From assembly GCF_036017915.1 (NCBI RefSeq), contig NZ_CP107929.1:930001-994000 (forward strand): 64,000 bases of DNA, read 5' to 3'. Each line of letters begins with the position of its first letter. The stretch's first letter is position 1. A model generated the notes under the pieces. That model ran no database searches and was not told where the DNA came from. It was given only the letters and a program-made list of their open reading frames with translations. Both the position numbers and the translations under genes were made by a program. Shown here piece by piece: positions 18,042 through 27,097 of the stretch. The stretch is from Micromonospora sp. NBC_00421 (lineage in GTDB: Bacteria > Actinomycetota > Actinomycetes > Mycobacteriales > Micromonosporaceae).

Positions 18042-18896
18042 TCAGCCAACGAATGTGTAATCGGGGAAGCCGGGAACCTCGGGTCGGATCCGGAACAAGG
18101 CCCCCGCCGGGGAGCGGTCGTCCGCCGGCAGGCCGTGGCGGGAGGTGGTGATGTAAAGGTCGGCGTGGTCGGGGCCGCCGAACGCGCATGCGGTGGGGCG
18201 TCGGACCGGCAGCTCCACGACGGCGGTGAGGCGACCGTCCGACGCGTACCTGTGCACGGCCCCGCCGTCCCACAGCGCGACCCAGACACCACCCTCGACG
18301 TCGAGGCAGAGCCCGTCCGGCGTGCCCACCTGCGGTGGCACCGCCACCACCGGCCGCCGGTCGTGCAGCTCGCCGGTGGTCGGGTCGAAGGCGAAGGTGT
18401 CTATCCGGTGGGTGGCCGAGTCGACGTACCAGGCGGTGCTGCCGTCCCGGGTCCAGGCCAACCCGTTGGAGACGGTCAGCCCGGTGAGCACCGTCTCGAC
18501 CGCGCCGTCGGGGCCGAGCCGGTGCAGCGCGGCCCGGCCCGGCGCGGCGTCGTACGCCATGGAGCCGCAGTAGAAGCGCCCAAGCGGGTCGCACCCGCCG
18601 TCGTTCATCCGGATCGACGGGTCCGACCAGTTCTCGGGCAGCAGCTCCACCGCGTCGTCCGTGAGCAGCGCGAAGCCCCGCTCGACGGCGGCGACGAGCC
18701 CACCACCGGACCGCGGGCGCACGGCCGCGACCACCGGGGCGACGTGCCGGCGGGTGATCACCCCGGTGACCGGGTCCAGCGTCAGGATGTCCCCGACCAG
18801 CATGTCGACCCAACGCAACCGCTTGTCGGCCGGGCACCACACCGGCCCTTCGCCGTGCTCGGCGACCGGTGAGGTGACCTGCGCAAGGGCACCCAT
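18042..18896 (-). CDS. SMP-30/gluconolactonase-family lactonase
   Basis: A 284-residue six-bladed beta-propeller lactonase. Family motifs are EGPVWCPADKRLRWVDM at the N-terminus (metal-binding Glu), RMNDGGCDPLGRFYCGSM, VSNGLAWTRDGSTAWYVDS (metal-binding Asn) and TPDGLCLDVEGGVWVALW (catalytic Asp). These enzymes hydrolyse sugar lactones to aldonic acids. It is the last gene of the long leftward catabolic run, separated from the acetyltransferase gene by 87 bp, and fits a sugar dehydrogenase to lactone to acid sequence. Confidence 0.9.
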   Translation of the reverse strand: MGALAQVTSPVAEHGEGPVWCPADKRLRWVDMLVGDILTLDPVTGVITRRHVAPVVAAVRPRSGGGLVAAVERGFALLTDDAVELLPENWSDPSIRMNDGGCDPLGRFYCGSMAYDAAPGRAALHRLGPDGAVETVLTGLTVSNGLAWTRDGSTAWYVDSATHRIDTFAFDPTTGELHDRRPVVAVPPQVGTPDGLCLDVEGGVWVALWDGGAVHRYASDGRLTAVVELPVRRPTACAFGGPDHADLYITTSRHGLPADDRSPAGALFRIRPEVPGFPDYTFVG

Positions 18897-18983
18897 CGCG
18901 CCTCCTCTTCCGAAACGTGCCGGTCACATTCCACACCATCCGGCCACGACCGGTGTCCGGCCCGCGCAGTGCGGTCCGGGTCC

Positions 18984-19925
18984 TCACAGGTAGTCGGCCG
19001 GCCAGTGGAAGGCCTCGGGCGCCTCCGTGATCGCGGCCAGATGGTCGGGCGCGGCGTGGATCGGCCGGACCATACCAGTGGCGTCGGCCTGCGTCACCGG
19101 GTCGGTCAGGAGGTGCGGCAGTGCGGCGTCGATGGCCGGATCGGCGGGCAGCCGGGCCACGCACTCCCGTACGCCGCGCTCGGCGGCGGTGCCGGCGACG
19201 GCGCCGAACAGGGCGCGCAGGGCCTCCGGCCGGTCGGGGTGCGCCGCCACCTCGACCACTCGCACGGACCCGGGCGTCCACTGCGCGGCCAGGTAGCCGG
19301 CCATCCGGCCGTGGTGCCGGGCGACCAGCAGCTGGGTGGGCGGGGCGTACCACACCGGCACCCGCAGCCGCCAGTCGTCGGCGTCCCGCACGGTGCTGAG
19401 CGGCCGGCGGGCGTTGAACGCCTCGTGCAACGGGGCGAGCTGCGCCCAGTCCACTCCGGCGTCGGCCTGGACGATCCACTCCGGCGGCAAGGGGGCCACG
19501 GCGGCCGCCGGTCGACCGCTCGGGTAGCGCAGGGCGAACGGGCGGTAGCCGCTGGACAGGTACACGCCGGGGGTGCCGGTGAACAGCAACGACCAGGCGC
19601 AGCCGTCGGCGGCCATCGCCGTGACGGCCAGGTCGAGCAGGCAGCGGATGTGACCCTGGCCGCGCGCCCGGACCCGGGTGGCCACATTGGCGACGCCGCC
19701 GACCAGGTCGACGCCGCCGGCGGCGTTGCGTAACCGCCGGGGCAGGTAGTGGACGGCGGCGACGACCGTCCCGGCCTCCACCGCGACGAAGGTGCGCGGG
19801 AGGCGGCCGGGGTCGCGGGCGTAGAGCTGGGTCACGTGCGCGCTGGTGAACGCCTCGGCCCAGGTGGCGTACAGCGACGGTACGTCCGCCGGCGTGGCCG
19901 GGCGGTAGTCGACGGGGGTGCTCAC
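18984..19925 (-). CDS. GNAT-family N-acetyltransferase
   Basis: A 313-residue protein with an N-terminal GNAT domain. YRPATPADVPSLYATWAEAF opens the fold, and VATRVRARGQGHIRCLLDLA is the acetyl-CoA binding loop with the R-x-x-G-x-G/A pattern, followed by GTPGVYLSSGYRPF. The C-terminal half resembles the sterol-carrier-like or second GNAT half seen in Eis-type proteins. The GTG start at 19925 overlaps the stop of the FAH-family gene as GTGA. The substrate is unknown; it could modify an amino sugar intermediate, which is inference. Confidence 0.8.
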   Translation of the reverse strand: MSTPVDYRPATPADVPSLYATWAEAFTSAHVTQLYARDPGRLPRTFVAVEAGTVVAAVHYLPRRLRNAAGGVDLVGGVANVATRVRARGQGHIRCLLDLAVTAMAADGCAWSLLFTGTPGVYLSSGYRPFALRYPSGRPAAAVAPLPPEWIVQADAGVDWAQLAPLHEAFNARRPLSTVRDADDWRLRVPVWYAPPTQLLVARHHGRMAGYLAAQWTPGSVRVVEVAAHPDRPEALRALFGAVAGTAAERGVRECVARLPADPAIDAALPHLLTDPVTQADATGMVRPIHAAPDHLAAITEAPEAFHWPADYL

Positions 19926-20761
19926 GCCGGCGCGAGCACGGTGCGCTGCCGGCCGAGCCCGTCGATCTCCATCTCCATCACGTCGCCGGCTGCCAGGTAG
20001 GGGAACCGGCCGGAGAGCGCCACGCCCTGCGGGGTGCCGGTGTTGAGGAGGTCGCCCGGTTCCAGCACGGTGTACTGGGACAGGTGCCAGATCAGGTACG
20101 CCACGTCGAAGATCATGTCGGCGGTGCGTGAGTCCTGCCGTGGATCGCCGTTGATCCAGGAGCGGAGCCGAAGCGCCTGGGGGTCGCCCACCTCGTCCGG
20201 CGTTACCAGCCACGGGCCGAGCGGGTTGAAGGTCTCGCACGACTTGCCCTTGGACCACTGGCCGCCCGGGTCGGCGAACTGGTAGTCCCGTTCGGACACG
20301 TCGTTGGTGACCGTGTAGCCGGCCACATGAGCGAGCGCCTCGGCCGGGGAGTCGAGGTAGCGGGCGGGCTTGCCGATCACCGCGGCCAGCTCGACCTCCC
20401 AGTCGGTCTTCGTCGAGCCGCGCGGGATCAGCACCTGGTCGTACGGGCCGACCACGGTGTTCGGCGACTTGTGGAACAGGATCGGCCGCTCGGGCGGGGC
20501 GACCCCGGATTCGGCGGCGTGCGCGCTGTAGTTCTGCCCGATGCAGAGCACCGCCCCGGGCCGGGCGATCGGGGCGCCGATCCGCTCCCCGGTGACGTCG
20601 AGCCGGGGCAGTGGACCCGCCGACCGTACCCGCGCCACGGGGTCCGCGGCGAGGAACGCCGCGTCGATGTCGGAGGTGACTCCGGTCAGATCGAAGTAGC
20701 TGGTGCCGTCGAACAGCACCGGCCGCTCGGCGCCGACCGGGCCGATCCGCATGAACCTCAT
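19922..20761 (-). CDS. Fumarylacetoacetate-hydrolase-family protein
   Basis: A 279-residue FAH-fold enzyme. Metal-binding and catalytic segments are visible: CIGQNYSAHAAE, ILFHKSPNTVVGPYDQV, TDWEVELAAVIGKPAR (metal-binding Glu residues), GKSCETFNPLGPWLVT and LNTGTPQGVALSG. The GKSC-(D/E)TF-PxGPW signature is common in 2,4-diketo-3-deoxy sugar acid hydrolases and ureidoglycolate-lyase-like proteins, so cleavage of a diketo sugar acid is plausible. The dehydrogenase and lyase genes directly upstream support that. Confidence 0.88.
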   Translation of the reverse strand: MRFMRIGPVGAERPVLFDGTSYFDLTGVTSDIDAAFLAADPVARVRSAGPLPRLDVTGERIGAPIARPGAVLCIGQNYSAHAAESGVAPPERPILFHKSPNTVVGPYDQVLIPRGSTKTDWEVELAAVIGKPARYLDSPAEALAHVAGYTVTNDVSERDYQFADPGGQWSKGKSCETFNPLGPWLVTPDEVGDPQALRLRSWINGDPRQDSRTADMIFDVAYLIWHLSQYTVLEPGDLLNTGTPQGVALSGRFPYLAAGDVMEMEIDGLGRQRTVLAPA

Positions 20762-20838
20762 GGTGTCCTCTCCGTGGTGGTGTGGGCCCGTCGGCGGGCC
20801 CGGGTCGATCGCGTACGGGGGCGGTGTGCGACGGCGGG

Positions 20839-21936
20839 TCAGCCGGTCCGGGCGAGCATCTCGGGCGTCACCGCGTGGCTGAGGGGCCGGCCGGCGGCGT
20901 ACCGGACGATCTCGTCGACGACGATCTCGCCCTGCCGCCGGCGGCCCTGCACCGTGCCGGCGGCCTGGTGCGGGGTGAGCAGCACGTTGGGCAGTGCCCG
21001 CAGCGGGTGGCCGGTGGGCAGCGGCTCCTCGTCGAAGACGTCCAGCGCGGCGTCGATCCGGCCGCGGGACAGCTCCGCGACGAGCGCCGCCTCGTCCACC
21101 AGCCAGGACCGGGCGGTGTTGACCAGCCCGGCGCCGTCGGGCAGCAGCGCCAACTCGCGGGCGCCGAGCAGGTGCCGGGTCTCCGGCAGGGTCGGCGCGT
21201 GCAGCGCGACGATGCGGCTACCGGCCAACAGCTCGTCGAGGCCGACCAGCCGGGCACCGAGCGCGGCGGCGTTCGCCCTGGTCAGGGTCGGGTCGTACAC
21301 GCTGGCGTCCGCGCCGAGGGCCCGGACCAGGTCCAGGTACGCACGGCCGGTGCGGGACGCCCCGACGACGCCGATCGGGCAGCCGAGGATCTCGTGCCGG
21401 GGTGGTGCCTGTTCCGCCCGGCTCCAGCCTGCACCCGCGTGCAACGCGTGGTCGAAGCGGGGCGTCTGGTGCAGCAGGGCCAGGGTGAACGCGAGGGCGA
21501 CCTCGGCCACCGACCGGGCCATGCCCTGCCCGGCCTGGGTGACCGTGACGCCGCGGGCGAACAGCTCGGGGGTCACGAACGGTTTGACCGAGGCACCTGT
21601 GTGCGCGACCAGCCGCAGCGCCGGGGCCCGGTCCAGCAGGGCCGCGTCGAGCCGTGGGACGCCCCAGGAGGTCACCAGCACCTCGGCCCGGGCCAGCAGC
21701 GGCGCCAGGTCGGCCCGGGTAAGCGCCGCATGGTCGTCGATCAGCGTGGCGTCGGTGGCCGCGGTCAGTCGGTCGCCGACCCGGTCGGGGAAGAACTCGG
21801 CCCGCAGCGGGGCGGACACGGAGACCACGGTGACCGGACGGTGCCCGCCGGAGAGCGTGGTCACGGGCGGCCCGGCCGGGGGCCGGGGCACGCCGCCCGC
21901 ACCGGCCCCGGGCGGCGGCTCAGCGGAGCCAGTCAT
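20839..21936 (-). CDS. D-isomer-specific 2-hydroxyacid dehydrogenase
   Basis: A 365-residue NAD-dependent oxidoreductase. The nucleotide-binding region is IGVVGASRTGRAYLDLVRAL, where the usual GxGxxG reads GASRTG. Catalytic residues appear in NTARSWLVDEAALV (Arg), ALDVFDEEPLP (Glu) and LLTPHQAAGT (His). The first 30 residues are Pro/Gly-rich and may not be part of the protein; an internal GTG start is possible. The ATG at 21936 overlaps the lyase gene by 17 nt. It probably interconverts a 2-keto and a 2-hydroxy acid in this pathway. Confidence 0.87.
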   Translation of the reverse strand: MTGSAEPPPGAGAGGVPRPPAGPPVTTLSGGHRPVTVVSVSAPLRAEFFPDRVGDRLTAATDATLIDDHAALTRADLAPLLARAEVLVTSWGVPRLDAALLDRAPALRLVAHTGASVKPFVTPELFARGVTVTQAGQGMARSVAEVALAFTLALLHQTPRFDHALHAGAGWSRAEQAPPRHEILGCPIGVVGASRTGRAYLDLVRALGADASVYDPTLTRANAAALGARLVGLDELLAGSRIVALHAPTLPETRHLLGARELALLPDGAGLVNTARSWLVDEAALVAELSRGRIDAALDVFDEEPLPTGHPLRALPNVLLTPHQAAGTVQGRRRQGEIVVDEIVRYAAGRPLSHAVTPEMLARTG

Positions 21937-22927
21937 CGCGGTGCTCCGCGACGAAGTCGTCGTCGGTGAGCCACGGGTAGGCCGTGATCACCCGGGTCAG
22001 CTCCTCCGCCTGGCCGGGGGACAGCCCTTCGGCCGGGTCGAGGCACCACACCCCGTCGAGCAGCCCTTGCCGGCGCAGCACCTCGTGCACCCCGGCGATG
22101 CAGCCGTGGAACCCGTTCACGGCGTCGAACACCGCCGCGTTCGCGTCGGTTACCGCCGCGGACCGGCCAGTCAACTCCGCCAGCGCCGCCCCGTCGCCGG
22201 CCCGCGCCGCCCGTGCCTGCGCGAACAGGGCGACCGCGGCGCGGGTCCACACCGCCCACTGGCCGAGCAGCCCGCCGACGAACCGGCGGCCGGCGAACTC
22301 GCCGAGCAGGTCGCCGACGATGTGGTCGTCGTTGCCGGTGTACAGCGCCACGTCCCGGCCCCGGTCGGCGGTGGCGATCCCGTGCACCGCCTCCAGGGTG
22401 CGGTACCGGTCGAACGGGGCCAGCTTCACCGCCACCACCGACGGGAGGTCGGCGAACGCCCGCCAGAACGCCGTCGACAGGCGCGGGCCGCCGATGGCCG
22501 GCTGCAGGTAGAAGCCGATGACCGGCAGCACCTCGCCGACCGTCCGTGCCCGCCGGAGCAGGTACGCCTCGTCGGCGCCCGGCACGACGGGGGAGAGTAG
22601 GACGGCGTGGTAGCCCAGCTCGGCGGCGAGTTCCGCCTCGGCGACCGCCTGGGCGGTGTCGCCGCACGCCCCGGTGACCTTCACCACCGGCCGTCCGGCC
22701 TCGGCGTCGACGGTCTCGGCGGCCAGGGTGAGCACCGGTCGCAGTAGGCCTGCCTCCCGGATCGTGAACTGGGTGGTGTGTACGCCGACGGCGAGCCCAC
22801 CGGCCCCGGCGGCCAGGTAGTAGCGGGTCAGCGCCCGCTGCCGCCGTTCGTCGAGGCGGCGGTCGGCGGTCAGCGCGAGCGGGTGTGCGGGGATGACTGT
22901 CCCCTCGCGCAGCAGGTCCAGGGACAC
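21920..22927 (-). CDS. Dihydrodipicolinate-synthase-family lyase/aldolase
   Basis: A 335-residue class I aldolase of the DapA/NAL superfamily. HTTQFTIREAGLLRPVL, VIGFYLQPAIGG and SVVAVKLAPFDRYRTLEAV are visible; the Lys in VKLAPF is the expected Schiff-base residue, and LYTGNDDHIVGDLL follows. This subgroup occurs in carbohydrate loci and is not expected to make dihydrodipicolinate. It lies 2 bp after the epimerase gene and overlaps the dehydrogenase gene, so it acts in the same pathway, perhaps splitting a 2-keto-3-deoxy acid. Confidence 0.85.
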   Translation of the reverse strand: MSLDLLREGTVIPAHPLALTADRRLDERRQRALTRYYLAAGAGGLAVGVHTTQFTIREAGLLRPVLTLAAETVDAEAGRPVVKVTGACGDTAQAVAEAELAAELGYHAVLLSPVVPGADEAYLLRRARTVGEVLPVIGFYLQPAIGGPRLSTAFWRAFADLPSVVAVKLAPFDRYRTLEAVHGIATADRGRDVALYTGNDDHIVGDLLGEFAGRRFVGGLLGQWAVWTRAAVALFAQARAARAGDGAALAELTGRSAAVTDANAAVFDAVNGFHGCIAGVHEVLRRQGLLDGVWCLDPAEGLSPGQAEELTRVITAYPWLTDDDFVAEHRDDWLR

Positions 22928-22929
22928 GG

Positions 22930-23958
22930 TCAGAACCTCCCGTCGCGGACGGAGAACTTGGTGGGCCTGCCCGAGGTGGGCAACCCGGCGGCCAGCCAGT
23001 CGGCCTGCCAGTCGATCAGGGTGCCCAGCGGGACGTCCGGGTAGCCGAACAGCGCGTGGCAGCGGGTGGCGTCGTTGAGCAGCGCGGTCGGCGCCTCCGT
23101 GCCGGCGTAGCTGACCGGCCGGCCGAGACGTTCGCCCGTGCGGGCGGCGATCCGGCGCACCGGGGCGGTCTCCGGGCCGGTCAGGTTGAGGGTGAACACG
23201 TCGGCGGAGGCGTGTCCCAGCGACCGCAGCGCCACCTCGTTGGCGTACCCCTGCCAGACCACGTTGACGTGGCCGGTAGTGACGTCGACCGGCTCGCCGG
23301 CGAGCACCGCCTGGCCGATGTCGGCGAGCACGCCGTAGCGCAGGTCGACGGCGTAGTTGAGCCGGAGCACCGCGACCGGGGTGCCCCGGCTGGCGGCGTG
23401 CGCGAACACCTGCTCGCGGCCGAGGCAGCTCATCGCGTAGTCGCCGACCGGGCCGGTCGGGTCGGTCTCCACGCAGCCTCCGGAGGCCACCGGCGCCATC
23501 GGGTAGACGTTGCCGGTGGAGAATGCGGCGATCCGGGCGGCAGGGTAGCGCCGGGCCACCGCTGCGGGCAGCACCGCGTTGACCATCCAGGCCAGGTACG
23601 GGGCGGTGGCGGTGCCGAACTTCGCGCCCACCATGAAGATCACGTCGCTGGCGTCGGGCAGTCCGGCCAGGTCGCCGTCGCCCAGCAGGTCGAACGCCAC
23701 CGGCTCCACTCCGTAGGTGGCCAGCGCGTCGGCGGCCGTCCGGTCCGACCAGCGCGACACGGCGTACACCCGGTCGCCGGAGCGGCCGGCGGCGTCGAGC
23801 CCTCGGCGGGCCAGCCGGCACAGCGACGGGCCCATCTTGCCTCCGGCGCCGAGGACCACCAGGTCACCGGAGCCGCCGGCCAGGTCGGCGACGAGCGCCG
23901 CCGAGGGCCGGGCGAGCCGGTCCTCCAGTGCGGACTCACTGTTGAACACTGCACTCAC
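22930..23958 (-). CDS. NAD-dependent epimerase/dehydratase (extended SDR)
   Basis: A 342-residue Rossmann-fold protein. The dinucleotide loop is DLVVLGAGGKMGPSLCRLAR, which departs slightly from the canonical GxxGxxG. FSTGNVYPMAPVASGG holds the Ser and Tyr region, and the substrate half includes GHVNVVWQGYANEVALRSL. The canonical YxxxK is not obvious, so the exact chemistry is uncertain. The GTG start at 23958 forms a GTGA overlap with the upstream permease gene. Confidence 0.83.
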   Translation of the reverse strand: MSAVFNSESALEDRLARPSAALVADLAGGSGDLVVLGAGGKMGPSLCRLARRGLDAAGRSGDRVYAVSRWSDRTAADALATYGVEPVAFDLLGDGDLAGLPDASDVIFMVGAKFGTATAPYLAWMVNAVLPAAVARRYPAARIAAFSTGNVYPMAPVASGGCVETDPTGPVGDYAMSCLGREQVFAHAASRGTPVAVLRLNYAVDLRYGVLADIGQAVLAGEPVDVTTGHVNVVWQGYANEVALRSLGHASADVFTLNLTGPETAPVRRIAARTGERLGRPVSYAGTEAPTALLNDATRCHALFGYPDVPLGTLIDWQADWLAAGLPTSGRPTKFSVRDGRF

Positions 23959-24848
23959 CCCTTGATTCCGGACATGGTGACGCCCTCGGTGAAGTACCGC
24001 TGGCCGACGAGGTAGGCGGCGAAGATCGGCACGAACGCGACGACCGAGCCGGCGAGCATGACGTTGAGCGGCACCTGCTCCTGCTGGAGGGAGGCGATGC
24101 CGACGGTGAGGGTGCGCATGTCCCCGCTCTGCCCGATGATCAGTGGCCAGAGCAGGTCGTTCCAGTGCCACAGGAAGACGAACACGCCGAGGGTGGCCAG
24201 GATCGGCTTGCACAGCGGCAGCACGATCCGCACGAACATCCGCCACTCGGAGGCGCCGTCGATCGTCGCGGCCTCGAAGAGTTCGTCGGGCAGGCCCTGG
24301 ATGAACTGTCGCATCAGGAACACCGCCTGCGCGTTGGCCAGGGTCGGCAGGATCAGCCCCCAGTACGTGTCGACCCCGCCGACTCTCGCGATCAGGATGA
24401 AAGTGGGGATGAGGGTGACGTGGTACGGCACCATCACCATCGCCAGGAACGACCAGAACATGGTCTCCCGGCCGGGGAAGCGCTTCTTCGCGAACGCGTA
24501 CCCGGCCAACGCGGAGAGCAGCAGCACCGCGACGACGCTGACCACCGAGTAGATGGTGGTGTTGAGCAGCCAGCGCAGAATGTTCCGCGAGTCGAGCACC
24601 GTCGCGTACGCGTCGAACTCGATCGGCCAGGGCAGGAGGCTGCCGGGGAACTCGACGGCGGCGGCGGGCTTCAGGCTCAGCACCACCATCGCGTAGAACG
24701 GGAAGAGGGTGGCCACGCTGGCCACGGCCAGCAGCACGTACCGCAGCACGGTGCCGCCGGGCCCGGGCTGCAACGCCCGGTACGAGCGTCGCCGGCGCCG
24801 CGGCGGGGGTGCCGGGGTGGGCGCGGGGGCGGTGGTCGTGGCGGTCAC
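23955..24848 (-). CDS. Carbohydrate ABC transporter permease, MalG type (CUT1)
   Basis: A 297-residue permease with six hydrophobic segments. The EAA loop reads EAATIDGASEWRMFVRIVLP, and the C-terminus YFTEGVTMSGIKG is the usual MalG-type ending. The Pro/Arg-rich N-terminus is cytoplasmic. The GTG start overlaps the MalF gene stop as GTGA, so both permeases are translated together. Confidence 0.93.
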   Translation of the reverse strand: MTATTTAPAPTPAPPPRRRRRSYRALQPGPGGTVLRYVLLAVASVATLFPFYAMVVLSLKPAAAVEFPGSLLPWPIEFDAYATVLDSRNILRWLLNTTIYSVVSVVAVLLLSALAGYAFAKKRFPGRETMFWSFLAMVMVPYHVTLIPTFILIARVGGVDTYWGLILPTLANAQAVFLMRQFIQGLPDELFEAATIDGASEWRMFVRIVLPLCKPILATLGVFVFLWHWNDLLWPLIIGQSGDMRTLTVGIASLQQEQVPLNVMLAGSVVAFVPIFAAYLVGQRYFTEGVTMSGIKG

Positions 24849-25747
24849 TTGTCCCTCCCGAGGGCCAGCCGTTGGATCAGCGCGACGACCAGCGTCATCA
24901 CGAACAGGGCCACCCCGATCGCGCTGGCGTAGCCGAGGTCGAAGTACTTGAAGCCCTGGTCGTACAGGGCCATGACGAGGGTGTAGCTGGCGCGGGCGGG
25001 GCCGCCGCCGGTCATCGCGTACACCAGGTCGAAGACCTGGAACGAGGCGGTTGTCTCGATCACCAGCAGGAAGAACAGCACCGGCTTGAGCTGGGGCAGC
25101 ACGATGAAGCGGAACCGCTGCCACGCGCCCGCGCCGTCGGTGAGGGCGGCCTCCTCCTGCTCTCTGGGCAGGTCCTGGAGGCGGGCCAGGACGATCAGCA
25201 TGCCGTACCCGAAGTGCGACCACACGCCGATCAGGGCGAGTGCCGGCAGGACCAGCGTGCTGGAGGCCAGCCAGGAGTCGTCGGGCAGGCCGACCCAGCC
25301 GAGGATCCGCGACCACGGGCCGCCGGAGGAGAACACCCAGGAGAAGATGGTGGCGACCAGCACCAGGCTGGTGACGACCGGGAGGAAGAACACCGACCGG
25401 AAGAAGCCGACGCCGCGGAAGCCGCGCCGGACCAGCAGTGCCAGCCCGACCGACGCGGCGACGGTCAGCGGCACGTACAGCACGGTGTAGCCGACGGTGA
25501 CCCGCAGCGCCTGCCAGAAGACCGGGTCGTCGGCCAGCCGCCGGGCGTTCTCCAGCCCGGTCCACTCGGCGTCGCCGCCGATCGTGTAGTCCATGAAGCC
25601 GAGCACCAGCCCGGCGATCGCCGGGCCGAAGCGGAACGCCAGGAACAGCAGGAACGCGGGGAGGACGAAGAGCAGACCCCATCGTGCCTCGCGCCGGGCG
25701 ATCACCCGCCGGGCCCGCCGGGCCGGCAGCTGAGCAGGTACGGCCAT
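24845..25747 (-). CDS. Carbohydrate ABC transporter permease, MalF type (CUT1)
   Basis: A 300-residue permease. An N-terminal Arg-rich segment is followed by WGLLFVLPAFLLFLAF and five more membrane spans. The EAA loop is EEAALTDGAGAWQRFRFIVL. The ATG at 25747 is chosen because GAAGAGGATGGCGAG precedes it and the family length fits. It pairs with the MalG-type permease and the binding protein. No dedicated ATPase gene is in the run, so a shared MsiK-type ATPase elsewhere is likely, as is usual in actinomycetes. Confidence 0.92.
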   Translation of the reverse strand: MAVPAQLPARRARRVIARREARWGLLFVLPAFLLFLAFRFGPAIAGLVLGFMDYTIGGDAEWTGLENARRLADDPVFWQALRVTVGYTVLYVPLTVAASVGLALLVRRGFRGVGFFRSVFFLPVVTSLVLVATIFSWVFSSGGPWSRILGWVGLPDDSWLASSTLVLPALALIGVWSHFGYGMLIVLARLQDLPREQEEAALTDGAGAWQRFRFIVLPQLKPVLFFLLVIETTASFQVFDLVYAMTGGGPARASYTLVMALYDQGFKYFDLGYASAIGVALFVMTLVVALIQRLALGRDK

Positions 25748-25841
25748 CTCGCCATCCTCTTCGCAGGTTCGACATCGGCCGCTGCGGCCGATGCGGTGGC
25801 GTCCGGCCCGCCGCCGCACCGCGGCGGCGGGCCGGCGGGGT

Positions 25842-27074
25842 TCAGAGCAGCGCGTCGGCGGCCTTGGCCGCGTCGGCGAGCGCCTGCTCGGGGGTCTTCT
25901 TGCCGATCAGCGCGGCCTGGATCTCGGGGGCGAGGACGCCCATCACCTCGCGGCTCTTCTCGTTGAGCGGGCCGACGGTGGTGCTGTCCAGGGTCTTCTC
26001 CATCTCGGTGTTCACCGGGTCCTGCGGGTACAGGGCCCCGGCGGACGTCTTGGCCGAGAAGTAGCCGCCGGCGACGTCGTACGCGGAGGCGACCGACGGC
26101 GCGGTGACGAAGGTGACCCACTGGCCGGCGGCCTTCTTGGCCTTGCTGCCCTTGAGGATGGACAGGCTGCCCACGGTGCCGTAGCCGACGCTCTTGGCGT
26201 CGCTCAGCGGCGGGAAGATCTTGATGTTCTCCGTGCCCCAGAGCTTCTCGACGTCGGCCGGGACGTGCTGCCAGGTGCAGGCGACCTTGTTCTTGGCCAC
26301 GTTGGTCTGCTCGAAGGCCGGGATGCTGGTGATCAGGTCCTTCTCGACGTAGCCGCCGTCGACGAGCTGTTTGAGGAAGGTCAGTGCCTTGACGCCCTCG
26401 GGGCCGTTGAACGCCACGGACGTGCCGTCGGCGTTGAACACGTCGCCGCCGGCCTGCCAGAGCAGCGGGTAGAAGGACTGGTTGAGCGTGGCGTTCGGGT
26501 CGGCGTAGTAGTTGGTGGCGTCGAAGCCCTTGGCCTTCAGCTTCGGCGCGAGGGCCAGCAGGTCGGCCCAGGTCTTCGGGTACTCGGTGATCCCGGCGGC
26601 GGTGAACACCTTCGCGTTGCACATCAGCGGGTTGCTGCTGGTCAGCAGCGGTGCGCCGAGCATCTTGCCGTCGAGGGTGACGGCGGCCCGGACGTTCTCC
26701 CGGTAGTCGGCCTTCGCGTCGGCGGGCAGGTACTCGTCCACCGGCTCGATCATCTTGTGGAACTTGCCCAGCTGGTCGGGGATCAGGTAGACCACGTCCG
26801 GGCCCTTGCCGCCGGCGATCGCCGCGGTCAGCGACTCCTCGCGCTTGGCCCACGGGAAGATCTCCACCTTGACGTCGATGTCGGGGTGGTCGGCCTTGAA
26901 CGCGGCGACCTGCTTGTCCCAGAAGCCGCGGTGGGTGGCCTCGTCGGGGATCACCGGGTAGATCCACATGGTGACGCTCTCCTTGTCGCCGCCGGCGTCG
27001 GAGCCGCCGCAGGCGCTGAGCAGACCGGCCACCAGCGCGGCGGCCGCGACCGGTGCGAACCTTCGAAGTCTCAT
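25842..27074 (-). CDS. Sugar ABC transporter substrate-binding lipoprotein
   Basis: A 410-residue binding protein with a lipoprotein signal (AAALVAGLLSACGGSDAGGD, lipidated Cys in the lipobox LSAC). The body has VTMWIYPVIPDEATHRGFWD and KGPDVVYLIPDQLGKFHKMI, typical of family 1 solute-binding proteins for oligosaccharides. It sits directly upstream of the two permeases. The start at 27074 has GAGAGGAA as ribosome binding site. Confidence 0.93.
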   Translation of the reverse strand: MRLRRFAPVAAAALVAGLLSACGGSDAGGDKESVTMWIYPVIPDEATHRGFWDKQVAAFKADHPDIDVKVEIFPWAKREESLTAAIAGGKGPDVVYLIPDQLGKFHKMIEPVDEYLPADAKADYRENVRAAVTLDGKMLGAPLLTSSNPLMCNAKVFTAAGITEYPKTWADLLALAPKLKAKGFDATNYYADPNATLNQSFYPLLWQAGGDVFNADGTSVAFNGPEGVKALTFLKQLVDGGYVEKDLITSIPAFEQTNVAKNKVACTWQHVPADVEKLWGTENIKIFPPLSDAKSVGYGTVGSLSILKGSKAKKAAGQWVTFVTAPSVASAYDVAGGYFSAKTSAGALYPQDPVNTEMEKTLDSTTVGPLNEKSREVMGVLAPEIQAALIGKKTPEQALADAAKAADALL

Positions 27075-27097
27075 CTGTGCGTTCCTCTCTCAGTGGT

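Noticed and set aside
20327..22600. A 757-codon rightward frame opposite the catabolic genes
   Set aside because: It is the antisense shadow of FAH, dehydrogenase and DapA-like genes in a high-GC genome, with biased Arg/Gly/Pro composition and no domain.
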